Source of the DNA: Monosporascus cannonballus
Taxonomy: Eukaryota > Ascomycota > Sordariomycetes > Xylariales
Assembly (NCBI GenBank): GCA_004154925.1
Contig: QJNS01000017.1
Location: 1-64,000 of the forward strand
Direction of reading: 5' to 3'
Length of the DNA: 64,000 nucleotides
A model generated the notes under the pieces. That model saw only the letters and a program-made list of their open reading frames with translations, had not been told where the DNA came from and ran no database searches. The position numbers and the translations under genes are program-made. Shown in pieces: positions 23,301-36,950 of the stretch (positions within the stretch are counted from its first letter, which is position 1; each line of letters starts with the position of its first letter).

Positions 23301-26300
23301 GTGCGGCTGATCGGATCGAAGAAAGATAGAGCGTTTCCAGCTGAACTTGGTATCGACTTGGCTATTCGCAAGTTGATGGAAGTCCCTAAGCCTTCAAAAC
23401 AAGCTACGACCAAACAACTCGATGGCTATTATAAGCGACAAGCACTCCAGCTCATCAAAGCGCAGGTGAAATTGCGTATCGGGTTCGACAATCTCCCTGA
23501 GGATCTGCCACGACTTGTGCGGCTTCACGCTCAAGACCTTCTTATGCGGAGACCGGCGACAGAAGTTTCATTGTTCGATACATCAGATCGGGAGCGATCT
23601 GTCGTAAAGAAAAACGAGCAAGATGATACCATGAAACGGCTTCTCAAAGCGATCATGTACGCGGAGTCGATTCCCGAGTTTCGCGAGGAGGTCGATGTTT
23701 TCTTGATGAACTTGTGCCGCCACTTTACGATCATCGAGATTGGGCGGGGCCTTGTCGACTTGAAGCGGGAGATGAGCCCCTTCGACCCAAAAGCGGGCGA
23801 GGGGCCTTTATTCATCGATACCCGTGTTTTAGCAGATGCTATCGTCGAATCACTCGCGTCAGATCTTCCAGATGTACGCGATGCCGCCTTCCGGGCTGTG
23901 CGAGCGGTCTATGATTCTACCGCTACTATATTCGGCTCCGCAGTACAAGTCGGCCGGCTGGGCTTCTTCAACCACCTCAGCAGAACCTTTTGCCACGGTT
24001 GCCATGAAGAGGAATGGCTCACTAAGACTGGTGGCACGCTCGGGATCAGATATCTGCTAACCGAAGTTGATCTCGGCGATGCTTGGGTCGCGTCCAAGCA
24101 AATGGATTTCGTGAGGGCTTTGATGTACGTCATCAAAGACATGCCACAGGATCTTCCTGAGAAAACAAGAAATTCCGCTCAAATCACACTCGAGGTGCTT
24201 CTGAAGAGGATCACTAAGAACGTCAAGAAAGAGGATGCTCTGCCTTTGCCTGGAAGCCAGCCGCAGGCTAAGATGCCGCGCCTATTCCAGATTTGCATCC
24301 TTTTCAACGATGAGCTCTCTCACATGAATAGCCATGTCCGTGGAACGGCCAGACGATCTCTAGAACTTATAGCAAATGCGGCTGGAGCGGACATCTGGGA
24401 AATTGTTGAGCCTCACAAGGACCGCCTCTTGCAGCCGATCTATGCGAAACCGCTTAGAGCCTTACCATTCTCGACGCAGATAGGCTATATCGATGCCATT
24501 GCCTACTATATGAGTTTGAAGAGTGATTTTGTCACTTTCGACGATAACCTCAACAGATTGCTCATGGAATCGTTAGCTTTGGCGGATGCTACGGACGAGT
24601 CACTAGCGGGTAAGCCTGCCGAGTTCCGCACTCACGAGTCTATCGTCAACCTCAGGGTCGCTTGTATCAAGATCCTTAGCAAGGCCATGAGCTTCGACGA
24701 TTTCCAAAAGGGCCCGAACAATGCAACACGTACCAAAATCGTGTCCGTATTCTTCAAGTGTCTGTATTCGGAATCGAAACCCACTATTGAGGCGGCCAAC
24801 GAAGCTCTTAAGGCTGTTCTGTCACAAACGAATAAGCTTCCCAAAGACCTCCTGCAGCAAGGGCTTAGGCCTGTTCTGGCCAATCTCCAGGACCCTAAGC
24901 GGCTTAGCACACACGGCCTGGACAATCTGGCGAGACTGCTACGGTTGCTCACGACTTACTTTAAAGTGGAAATCGGAGCTAGGCTCTTGGATCACATCAA
25001 GGTGCTTGCGGAGCCAAATCTCGTCCAGCAGCTCTCGTTTACGTTCTTTGAACAGAATGGTATAATGAAAGTCATCGCTGCAGTCTTCAATATCTTCCAT
25101 CTCCTCCCTCCTGCTGCTGAGCAGTTCAAGGAACGACTTATTGACACGTGCTTGGAACTTGAGGAAAAGTTGCGGCGCACTCATCATAGCCCATTTCGGC
25201 AGCCGCTGTGTCATTATTTGAACCGGTACCCTAAAGAGACGTGGGATTTTCTTCTCAACAAGATGGAGGATCTCAAATATGGTCGGTTCTTGGCGCAAGT
25301 TCTCTTGCATCCTGAGTGTCACAACCTCAGAGAGCATGCCTCAAACCATGTTTCGCAGCTTATTGCATGGTGTAGCCAAGTTGTTTCCACCTCCAAGGAA
25401 ACAAGATTCGTAGCTGTCATCAACACCATCAATGTGATCGACTCCCTGAGCCAGGACGGCAACAGGCAAAGCTGGATGGAACGGAAAGAGACGATCGCCT
25501 GGTTGAAACAGGTTGGCAGAGAACTCGAACGATATCTTCGGGCAAATCAGCTGGCCCCGACCTTGCGACTCCCGGCTGACCAGGCAGCTGAACAGCTGAT
25601 GGCGATCCTCACGAGAGCACTTGCATTGGACCCGACTGACCTGGAGCCTCTCTTCAACCTCATTGAGTCCGTCACTGCAGACGAATTCCGCGCTACGCCC
25701 ACGTTATACTCTTATATCTACAAGAATGTCATTTGCAGCGACTCTATCGAGTTTTGGAAGTCGGTAATACTCCGCTGCCTTGATGTCTACGCCGACAGGA
25801 ACTCTACCCAAAAGACCAAATGCTTTCTACTTCGCAACATCGTCAACCCAATTGTCGCTATGGACATCATGCGGCATTGGAACAAGCCAACTCAACCGAA
25901 GACGTCGAGACTGATGGATAGGTCGGTCATAGAGTCCATCAATATGAAGATCTGGAAGGTCAATCTTGGCGATCCCCAAGAGGACTTGCTGCAACCTGGC
26001 ATTGACCACACCCGCATGGAAGTCCTGCAACTCTCTGCAATGCTGGTCAAGTATCACCATGCCATCCTCCAGGATGCCAGGAAAGACATCATCAAGTTCG
26101 GTTGGACCTATATCAGGTTGGATGATGTGATCAACAAGCATGCCGCATACGTGGTTATTGGCTACTTCATTGCCCACTACGAGACACCCCCAAAGATAGT
26201 CACCCAAGTATACTACTCGCTCTTGAGGACAAACCAGAATGAAGGCCGCGCTCTGGTGACGCAGGCACTTGAGTTGATGGCGCCTGTCTTGCCCAAACGA

Positions 26301-29300
26301 TGCAATGCCATGCCTGGAGACCGCAACGCTGTTTGGGCCATGGCACCGCGTCGCATCTTGGCCGAGGAGGGCCAGAATGTCCAACAGATGACTAGCATCT
26401 TTCACTTCCTGGTCAGACATCCTAACCTATTCTACGAATCTAGGGACAAGTTTGCCCTTCTCATCATCACATCACTCAGAAAGGTGTCGACCCCACAAGC
26501 TTCCGTGAATGAGAGCAAGAAGCTGGCCCTGAACATGATGTGGTTGATATGGGAATGGGAGCAGAGGCGGGTAGAAGGCAAGTCTAGCGCCCAGTCGAGA
26601 TCACTGTCAGAGTCGCCAAACTCGAAGAAGCGTCGATTAGAGGTGGATTCGCCACCAGCCGCTCGTCAGACTCTCCATTCGGAACGATCAGAATTTCAGA
26701 TTCCCCCTGCGTTCCGGCACAAGATGGTCAAGTACTTGATTGAGTTTATTGCTCAGCTGAATGAGAGATATGAATTACCTTCAGCAAAGCCGAGAGAGGC
26801 TCCTCCAACTTCTGGGCCCGCCTTGCCACCTCAGTCTACTGATTTGTGCAAAAAGGCCATGTCACTCTTATATAACCTTCTTCAGCCACAGTACTGGGGC
26901 GACATGGACGTCGATTTGTTTCCGAACATCACAGAGGTCGTTCTCGCGAGTGAAAAGACGACGAAGATCCTCGGCGCCGACCCCTCGGACAAGGAGAACT
27001 ACGACGAGAAATTCATCACTAATATCATAAATACCCTGCAAGTAGTCCGGATCATCCTCAACTTCAAATCGGACGAATGGATCCTAAAGAATATGGCGTC
27101 GGTTCAGAAGGTTCTAGAGAAAAGTCTGCGGTCTGAGAACCCGGAACTACAGGATTGCTTGCACCTGGCCGACAAGGAATATGATGACGGTCGAGATATC
27201 AAGTCTATAGTTCAACGCGTTCTCGACGCAGTTCCCGAAGATGTTCCAATGGAGGACGCCGATGCAGAAGGTGAGCCAGAGGCACCCACCTCAGAGATCA
27301 TCACATTCCTTTCCGGAATAGCCACGGAGACCCTAGCCGCCGCCAATTACATTGCGGGGGTCAATATACTGTGGTCGTTGGGCCAGCGCAAGCCCTCAGT
27401 CATTGACCAGCATATCATGGCACTGATGAAAGCCTTGCAACAAAAGCTTGCCCGCGACCACGTGCAACACTACAATAGTGTCACGACTCACCAGATAAAT
27501 ATTACACCACTGCAACCCCAAGACCCTAACAACCAGTCAGGTCAAATGTCTAGGTATGACTTGAACATCCAGACATCACTGATGATCAAAGCGATCCAAG
27601 TTACCGCAATGCGCATGGAGATACTTGGAGATAGCCGCAGGCCGTTCTTGAGCGTACTCGCTACACTTGTTGAAAAATCGCATCATATCCCGCTATGCGA
27701 GAAGATTCTCGAAATGGTCGAGGGCTGGGTTTTCCGGTCCGAGGGAACATGGCCGACACTAAAGGAGAAAACCGCCGTCCTGCACAAGATGCTTTCCTTT
27801 GAACACCGGACGGATCCAACGATGTTGACGAAGTTTCTTGAACTGGTAATTCGCATCTACGAGGACCCGAAGATCACTCGAACGGAACTCACCGTACGTA
27901 TGGAGCACGCATTTCTCATCGGGACAAGAGCACAAGACGTCAGTATGCGTAACAGGTTCATGGCGATATTTGATAAGAGTCTATCCAAAACTGCGTCAGC
28001 CCGTCTCTCGTATGTCATTTCGTCGCAGAACTGGGATACTCTAGCAGATTCGTTCTGGCTAGCTCAGGCGTCGCAACTCCTTCTTGGGGCGGTGGAGGCC
28101 AACGCAACCGCCCAACTCCATCAAGAGGATTTCCGCACGCTTCCCGCGTCTCAGATATTCGGAACTTACGCGAAAGATCCAAGAGAACCTGGCAACATGG
28201 CTGATGACAAATATGAAACATTCATGGCCAATCATCGGCGCTTCATGGGCGAGCTGGGGGACGTCAAAGTCCGTGACATCTTTGAGCCTCTTGCCCAACT
28301 CCAGCATGTGGACAGCAACCTAGCTAGTGAGCTCTGGGTCACTCTGTTCCCGATGTACTGGTCCGCCACAGCAAGAGAAGAAAAGGCCGACCTCGAAAAG
28401 CACATGGTTGTACTCCTGACCAAGGATTACCATTCGCGGCAGATTGACAAGCGACCGAATGTCGTGCAGTCTTTGTTGGCCGGAGCAGCAAAGGCGTGGC
28501 CAGAATGTAAGATCCCCCCACATGTGCTGAAATTCGAGGCCAAGACCTACGATGCGTGGTACACAGCCTTAGTTCAACTCGAGAATGCCGCCATCAAATC
28601 GGACATTGATTCCGCTAATGTGCGGGAGAGTACGCTCGACGCCTTGGTCGAACTTTACGCGAGTCTGAAAGAGGATGACTTATTTTACGGGACCTGGCGG
28701 CGGAGATGCCAGTTTGTTGAGACCAATGCAGGTCTTTCTTACGAACAGATGGGCATGTGGGACAAAGCTCAGAAGATGTACGAAGCCGCGCAGATAAAGG
28801 CCCGTACGGGCGTCATTCCGTTTTCACAAGGCGAGTATATGCTCTGGGAAGATCACTGGGTCCTCTGTGCGGAGAAGCTTCAGCAGTGGGATATTTTACA
28901 GGACTTTGCCAAGCACGAAAATCTACAAGACCTCCTGCTGGAATGTTGCTGGCGGAGCATCGACATGTGGCAGAACCAGGAACACCGAGACAGCCTGGAA
29001 GGGGTTATCAAGGGGGTAATGGACGCTCCGACTTCTCGCAGGGCATTCTTCCAAGGCTTTATGTCCCTTTTGAAGTTCCACAACAAACAGGAAACTGCAC
29101 AAGAATTCTCCCGTGTGTGCGACGAAGCAATTCAGCTATCCATAAGGAAATGGCATCAATTACCGAAACGCCTAACTGCCGCCCATATCCCAATGCTACA
29201 CAATTTCCAACAACTCGTCGAGCTCCATGACGCTAGTGTTATCTGTCAAAGTTTGGCCAACACTAATCAAGCAAACCTGGACGTGAAGTCTGGCGAGCTC

Positions 29301-32141
29301 AAGTTGCTCTTAGGATCGTGGCGGGACAGGCTCCCCAATATCTGGGATGATATCACAGACTGGCAAGACCTGGTTACGTGGCGCCAACACATCTTTGGCT
29401 TGATCAATAGCACCTACTTGCAACTGCTACCCCAGCAAGGGCAAAATGCCAACGGCGCTTCTTTCGCATACCGTGGATATCACGAGACGGCCTGGATCAT
29501 CAACCGTTTCGCCCATGTTGCTAGAAAGCACAATCTCCCAGAAGTTTGCATCAACCAGCTGAGTCGCATATACACGCTTCCGAACATTGAAATCCAAGAG
29601 GCGTTCCTCAAGCTGAGGGAACAGGCCAGATGTCACTACGAGAATCCTGACGAACTGACAAGTGGTTTGGACGTCATCAACAACACCAACCTGAACTACT
29701 TCAACAACCAACAGAAAGCCGAGTTCTACACTCTCAAGGGCATGTTTTTGGAGAAGCTCAAGCAAAAGGAGGATGCCGATGCGGCCTATGGCACAGCTTT
29801 GTACTACGACATCGGTAAAGCCAAAGCCTGGGCCGAGTGGGGCTATTTCAACGATCGCAAGTTCAGAGAGGACCCGACAGACTTGAACTCCGCGAGACAG
29901 GCTGTGACTTCGTATCTGCAGGCCATCGGCAGTTACAAGAGCGGCAAAGCTCGAAAGTTAATCGCGCGCATCCTCTGGCTCTTGAGCTTGGACGACGCCA
30001 GTGGATCTATAGCTGCCGGCTTTGACGACTATAAGGGAGAAACACCCGTCTGGTATTGGATCACCTTTATCCAGCAGCTCTTGAACGGGCTGAGTCACAA
30101 GGAAGCACCAAGAGTCCACGCCATCCTGCTGAAGATCGCCAAGGCCTATCCTCAATCCCTGTATTTCCAATTGAGGACCAGCCGTGAAGACATGTTGGCT
30201 ATCAAGAAAAACCAGGAAGCCAAAGAGAAAGCGCGCCAACGGGCCCAGTCTACCACTGGCAATGGTAAGCCCAGTGCCTCGCCTGTACCACCGAAGCAGG
30301 AAATCTCTCAACCAAAACCAGAGGCCTCTTCCAGGCCACAGACTTCTAATGGCGAAGGCAATGCCCAGCCCAAGACGGAGGGATCTGAAACGAACGGAAC
30401 ATCCGGCAACCCGCCAGCTGGAAATACCGCTCCTGCGCCGAGTGCAGACCAGCAGCCTAGTAAGGAGGGTGTGCCATCAACAGTCGTGCAGAAGAAACCG
30501 CCGTGGGAGCTCACCGAGGAGATCATGTCGGTCCTCAAGACTGCATTTCCTCTGCTGGCTTTATCGATGGAGACGATGGTCGACCAGATTCAGAAGTACT
30601 TCAAGTGCCCACCTGACGAAGACGCGTACCGACTAATCGTCGCATTACTCAATGACAGCCTCGCCTATGTCAGTCGCATGCCTTCTTCGTACGCCAAGGA
30701 TGTCAAACTGCCCTCTGCAACAGAGACCAACATAACACGTTTTGCCGAGACGATCCTCCCGGCCCATATCAAGAAGTCCTTCGAGGCCGACTTCGTGCAG
30801 GTGAAGCCAACTATGTACGAGTACATCCACAAGCTACGGCGATGGCGTGACAAGTTCGAGGAGAAACTGGACCGCAGAAGTCCCCGTGCCTATCTGGAAG
30901 CTTTTTCCCGCCATTTAAGCGACTTCCGCTATCAGAAGTTTGACGATGTGGAGATACCAGGGCAATACTTACAACACAAAGACAAGAACCAAGACTTTGT
31001 GAGGATTGATCGATTCCTGCCCAACGTCGACCTTGTCCGGTCTATTGGTACGTCACATAGGAGACTCAAGATCCGAGGTCACGATGGTAGCGTCCACTGC
31101 TTCGCCATTCAACACCCAGCGGCACGGCACAGCCGAAGAGAAGAAAGAGTTTTGCAGCTCTTCCGGCATCTAAATCAGACGCTGGCCAAGAAGAAGGAAA
31201 GTCGACGTCGTGATCTCCAATTCACCTTGCCATTAATGGTCCCTCTCGCCCCACACATAAGAATTGTGCAGGAAGATACCTCGTACATCACGCTACAGGG
31301 TATCTATGAAGATCATTGCCGTCGCAATGGAATGCTGAAGGACGAGCCGGTGCTATTTACTATGGATAAGCTGAGAGGGCTAATTGAGCCGAAGGGATCC
31401 GTAAGTTCGATATCTTCAAATATAGTTGCTGCAGTGGTTGACGAACCAATCCAGAAACAGCCCGATCAGATGGCAACAGCTCGGCTCGAGGTCTTCACAG
31501 CGATTCAAGAGAAATGGGTACCGCACCATATCGTCCTAGACTATTTCCAGAGCATTTTCCCCGAGTTTTCCGAGTTTTGGCTTTTCCGCCGCAGGTTCTC
31601 CTATCAGCTATCGGCTCTTACTTTCATGACTTACATCCTTTACATGACGAGCCGATATCCCCACAAGATCAACATCGCCCGTGGTTCGGGCAAGATCTGG
31701 GGATCCGAGCTCATGTCCTACATGGCGGCTACCAAACCTTTCTTCCACAATCCCGAACCTGTACCCTTCCGTCTTACTCCGAATCTGCAGACGTTGATGG
31801 GCCCCTTAGCCACCGAGGGTATTTTCAGTCCCTCGATCATGGCTATCGCGAGGTGCTTGACCGAACCCGAATTCGAGCTCGAACATGCACTTACCCTCTT
31901 CGTACGGGACGAGATGATCTGGTGGTTTACTAACAGCCACCGTACCGTCCACCTCACCGAAACTCAACTCCGAGACACCGTACAGACCAATTGTGACATG
32001 ATTGTCAAGCGGGCAGTCAGCTTGGCACAGTGCCCTGTCGGTAACCTTCCGGCGTGTCAGACGGTCATTGACCTCATCGCCAAAGCTGTCAACCCAATGA
32101 GTCTCGCACAATGCGATGCGCTGTGGATGCCATATCTTTAA
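20370..32141 (+). CDS. TRA1: Tra1, PIKK-family pseudokinase subunit of SAGA and NuA4
   Basis: The activator-binding scaffold shared by the SAGA and NuA4 histone acetyltransferase complexes in the nucleus. Three exons: 20370-20424, 20528-20685 and 20739-32141, giving 3,871 residues; yeast Tra1 is a little shorter. The small exons encode [17 protein letters not shown] and [19 protein letters not shown], and the long exon begins [14 protein letters not shown], all typical of the family N-terminus. Residues to about 2,600 are helical HEAT-type repeats, with a basic SKKRRLE patch near 2,030. The FAT region follows (for example [18 protein letters not shown]). A Pro/Gln/Ser/Thr/Glu low-complexity linker lies at about 3,230-3,330. 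The kinase-like domain ([17 protein letters not shown] onward) has no HRD or DFG motif, as expected for this pseudokinase. The protein ends with a FATC motif ([17 protein letters not shown]). It is by far the largest gene here and appears intact. Confidence 0.96.
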
Positions 32142-32999
32142 GCTGCTCCTCGTGGCTCAATATTTCTCTATTACAGCCAGTAATTTTTCTATTTGCGCAT
32201 TCATATCTCACGAAGATGGGAGCCAGGCGTTCTCCAAAGGCTTCGTTGGTGGGCGGACGCATCCAGGTCGCATGAATACCATGAAGCTGTCATTAGCGTT
32301 GGAGGCGGGACCGGACCGGAGTCAGGTGGAAATCGTATTATCCTTGTAGAAGATGTGCTTAATTTAATCGATGACTTCTACCCCGATGACTTCGTCTACT
32401 ATGGATTCTGATTCGTGCCTCGTTACAACATCCCGCACTTGACTTGATTGTCTACCAGAGGCTAGGCACAGTTGATCAGCGGTTCAGTACTTCGGAGCAT
32501 GGGTGAGAGATATCACTATAGCTACCCCGTTGATACACCAGTCCTAAGATAGAGAGAGCCAAGCAGCCCGGCAATTATGTCGCTGCTTGTCTAAAGCTTA
32601 GTATTGTAGAACGAATTAATTTCATTTCATGGACCGCAGATATCCAGAAGTGCAATTTTCATGATCTAACGTTACTCGACTGGCTCGTGCCATGAAATAG
32701 GAAGTGGCGCACATGCCACTGGCTCTCTAAGTTATCGTACCGAAACGGGGGACTAGAAAGATGGTTCGGCAAGGTTTGCAGAACACGGTATCAGTGGTAC
32801 CAAAAGGTTAGCGTCTCTCCAGTACAAACTCTGCGGTACAGCTCATAGCGCTTCAACGCCGCTTCTATTCTTAGATTCGACGGAGACGCAAGGCTGATTG
32901 CCACTGTTCAGAGGAGTATTAATCATGGTATGGATACTTAGATCCTACGTAGCGTCAAGTACGTCTCCTGTCACTCTACCATGAGTGAAGCAAACCGTC
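32142..32999. other. Intergenic after TRA1
   Basis: The TRA1 3' flank and the region before the HET relic. No gene or RNA seen. Confidence 0.45.
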
Positions 33000-34690
33000 T
33001 TGGCGTCTACATGTCGCGTCTCTCGACGATGAAAATCTCACAGGCCGATGTCTCTCCTACGTATTAGGGGTACGTCGCAGAGACGGTGCCAATAGAGATC
33101 TCCGGTTTCGAGTTCCAAGTCACGTACAATATACATGTTGCGCTGTGTCGCGTGGCGCGGATCGAGATTCCCGACCCCTATCTCCTGTGGGTTGTCGACG
33201 TGTGCATCAACCAGAACTACGAGGAGAAGAGGGGTACAGGTACGGCTCATGGGCGATATATACTGCAGAGCCGAGCTGGTGATTTCTTGGGCCGGACCGG
33301 CGGCGGATATCAGCGACGGTGCGCTGGAGTCCTTGGAACTGCTTTCGCAATTCACCCTCGGCCACGGCCTCCACAACACCCTGCATGACTTTCCGAGGAG
33401 CGACGAGGAGCGCGCCAAGGTACGAGAACTGATAGGCCAGATCGACATGGGGCCGACCAACTGGCACGACGTGCCATTTTCCGCCGTCGAAGCACTGTTT
33501 AGGCGCCCTTATTGGCACCGGGTCTGGACTCTTCAGGAAGTGGCTCTTGCCAAGGATGTCCTCGTCGTGTGCGGATGGCGGGAGGTCCCGTGGCCTAGCA
33601 TCGCTCTTTCTGCAGCCGTTTTCATCCTGAAGGCCAGGCTAGGAGTACTAATATCGCTCTCGCGGAAGCTAGACAGGATCGTGCGCATAATGGTTGACGG
33701 CGGCTCCAACGACGACTTGCTGGCTAGTAAACTGTACGATACAAAGGGCTCTCGCCGGCAATGCACGGATCCTTGGGATTACATATACGATATTCCGGGA
33801 TTGGTCGACCAGGAGATACCGAGTAGGATCCCCGTGAGTTACAGGAAAAGCATCGTCGAGGTGATGACAATGGTCGCTAAGTTAATATTGGCTGCCGACG
33901 GATTGAATGTGCTGGCGTTCTGCCAACTCCCCATGGACGATGAAGAGCAACGGGACCTCAAGATCGCAATCAATGAGAACACTAGAGATTCCTCTTGGCA
34001 CGGTCCAGGTTGGCAGTTGGGTAATCTTAAGAAGACACTGATGGGCGCGTTTGGGCTTTTCATCACACCAGTAGTCGAATGCTATGGCATCATTGCTGCT
34101 GCCCGGCCCCCCCCCCTCCCCCAGCAGCTTCGCGAGGACCACTTCCCCTATTAGGTTCCGCGTTGGCACCAAGCCGTGCCTTTCAAATTAGGATTTCAGG
34201 CTTCAAAAGAATTCCAGGCATCAGGTACAGAATCCGTTCAGCTTCCTCACCAAGACGGTGCTCCCTGCTTCCGCGACGAACGCGTTCTGGTTCTGCAGGG
34301 AGTCTCCCGAGATGCGGTGCACATTCTTGGGGCATCGCCCGCGGGGCCCGCTCGGAGTTGGATTTCCAATCTGAGGTCCCTTCTGGAGCACGCGACCGCG
34401 TACTCAAGTCGGCCAGAGGCGGAATCGGCCCTCTGGCAGCTGGTCCGGCTTTATGCTAATCACAACTAGTCGAATTCGAGATTTCGCTGCTGAGGCGGTA
34501 CGGGCTTCGAAGAGCAGTTTGAAGAAGCTCAAAAAGACATGCTACAACATTTAGGATATCGAGGCCTACGTCGACATGAACGAGTCGGCCGGCGGACGCA
34601 GAGACTTCATGAACGGGTGTTCGTTACCGAAAGGGATTCATCGGTCTCGGTCCGCCTCTCAAGGTCGGCGATCGCCGGATTAGAGGGCAA
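33000..34690 (+). pseudogene. Broken HET-domain (heterokaryon incompatibility) gene
   Basis: HET proteins trigger cell death when incompatible fungal strains fuse. Pieces of the domain lie in the right order but in different frames. LSYVLG (canonical ALSYVWG) is at 33052-33069 in one frame. VDVCINQN (canonical DAVCINQ) is at 33194-33217 in a second frame. VRLMGDIYCRAELVISW, then FRRPYWHRVWTLQEVALA, are in a third frame from 33240. That frame stays open to a TAG at 34152-34154 and resumes with DERVLVLQGVSRDAVHILG. Near the end RVFVTE (to about 34631) and KGFIGLGPPLKVGD (about 34630-34670), normally one motif, are in different frames. I therefore see at least three frameshifts and one stop, some of which could instead mark introns. 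Base composition is normal, so decay is by indels and not by RIP. No start codon is secure. Confidence 0.82.
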
Positions 34691-36806
34691 GGGCTTTACG
34701 GCGTCACCTTCTGAGCTAGATGGATATCTAGTATATTGACTACAATCATTAGGCGAGCATTTCTCTGGGGTCGTGCCCAGTGTTTTGACAGCCTCCCCAA
34801 TCTCACCACTTCCATGAGAGACGGGCACCTATATCCGTCCGCATACTGCTGAGAATACAGGATAATGAGCATGCATTAAGGTTCAGTCTAGCTGCCTATC
34901 TAGGTGGCAGAGGCTTGCTATATTTACATAACACTGACAGGGAGACATGTCGCTGTACTTTGTAGCAAGACCTTGGTCCCCGCCTCAACGCATGCATAAT
35001 GCGATGCCGGAATGGATGGCGTATTTAGGGTCGTCCACTGCTTCCTAGGATCTTCTAAGCCTTCTCACTATGACTGAAAATCCTGAGAGCTATGCATAGC
35101 CAGCTTATTGGGGGCCATCCGCTCCTCACGAAGGTGACCCGAAGGTTTCAGTTGTCTTACCTCTCTGCGGTCAATCTCGTTTTGTTTATATTACCTTAAG
35201 CGAATGACGAAACTCAGACTTATAATCGAATCGAGACAGCCTAAGGCCTGATCCTTGCACTCAGGAAGAAGGAAAGCGAAGCGTAACCGCTACATCCTGA
35301 TGTTGCCACGAGATATAAGATATTCAATTGACGTGGGATTACTGAACAGGAAATTATAACTCATGATACTTTAAGTATTCACACGGCTTTGCTTGATGTA
35401 GATATTGGGTTTGAAGTTCAAATAATATAGTAGAAGTCGAGTTCTTGGTGCGGAATCCGCCGATGCTTGCTTTGTCAACGTCATATTGGAAGAGCTTGTG
35501 TTTGATTAGGACTGCCAGACTGACATCCTGACCGATTTGGAAGGCAGTAAGCATGCGTGTGGGGGCTGAGGCTGAGTGCCGAAGAGCGGCTGCGCCTCCC
35601 ATGGGCCATGTCCCCTACTGTCGTCATCCCTTGGCCTTTCCCAAGCAGGTGGTTGACACAAAAACCAGCGCACTTTCAAATAACCGTCCAACGACTCCTT
35701 GAATAATAACTTATCAGTTTAAACAGATAGGTATATACGGGAGGGCGCCGGGCTGTTGTTAATAAATCCCCTTTACGTACATAGTAATTTTTCGAATTTT
35801 TTATATATTACTTTTTCGTATATAAATTGCTTGTAGTCGTTAGATCATTTGGGACATCGAGAATTTTTGTGTCAACCACCTGCTAACGCTCTCGTGGAAA
35901 GCCCCAGCCCAATGAGAATAAGCATATCGGCAGATTGAGACTGGGGAGCAAGACGATTATCACAGATGACAAAGAATTGAGGCTATATTTAGCATCCCAG
36001 GGTACATATGCCGCTTCAAAGTACGCTAGAGGAGGAGGATTCTGGGGATCTGCAAAGGATTCTCCGGATCGCCAAGCGATCGCCGGTAGTTGACCTTTCA
36101 GCCAGTAAGACGCTTATTACATGATGCATACTTACCACAGCCGTCCCGCTCCTCCTGGTGAAACTGGGGCTTGCTTTGTGCTGCCCTGGTCGCAGCTCCG
36201 CGCTAAGTAGCCTGCATGCATAGACAACAGGCGTTAGCATAGCCAATCTCTACTAGTTGCTATGAGTGTTACTCAGCTGAAGGAGGCTGACTGGTGCCAT
36301 TCCTGTAGCCTTGTCGCAGTTCCCCAGCCGCCTCTCTCTATCGATAAAGCTGGCAATTGGTGTAAGCTCAGAGTTGTGGAACATGATCAAGGATATGGAT
36401 CTACCTTCAATGCGTGTAGCGCGCAGCCCTCCATACTCAGAAGGAAGTTGTAAGAAATGGGTAGTGTTCCGTCGTCCTCTGCGCAATATTGCGGTCATCG
36501 ATGCCATGCCTATTATGGGCCGATCAACACTGTCAAGTGTCGGTGGGAAGTTCATAGCCATGATCAAAGTTGGCAATATTACGTGAGCATTATCCTTCAG
36601 CGTAGCAGAGCCTCACCTCCTTGTCAGCCAAAGTCGTCAGTCAGCCAAGCCTAGCATATTCGTGAATGTTGATGATCGCTACGAGCCTCGATCCTGTGGC
36701 TTGCCTGCCTCTGCTGATCAGGACTTTGAGATTGTATCAATATGTCCAAATTTAGAACTCAGAGTTTACGGCTGAAGGTTCTGCTCGTTGCGTGTCAGGT
36801 GAAGAG
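34691..36806. other. Intergenic 2.1 kb, no gene recognised
   Basis: Short open frames occur on both strands (35354-35602 -, 36253-36576 -, 36311-36586 +) without family motifs. The stretch 35750-35870 is AT-rich. It may contain debris of further genes. Confidence 0.4.
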
Positions 36807-36813
36807 TATAAAG
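36807..36813 (+). promoter_or_regulatory. Candidate TATA box of the NPP1/NLP gene
   Basis: TATAAAG lies 138 bases before the ATG at 36951, a usual distance for a fungal promoter. The start codon has a good context (CACCATGC). This is a sequence match only. Confidence 0.5.
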
Positions 36814-36950
36814 TGGCCTGGAACTCTCGTCCAAATCACTTCAGTCCACAAGTTCACCATCGAAACCATCAACCGGCTTAAAGAAGATCTTACAAGACAT
36901 CACGTTCTTCCAAAGCTACTATTGCTGCCGTTATACAATATACCGTCACC

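Noticed and set aside
33038..33460. Minus-strand frame opposite the HET relic
   Set aside because: The plus strand carries ordered HET motifs; the minus frame has none.
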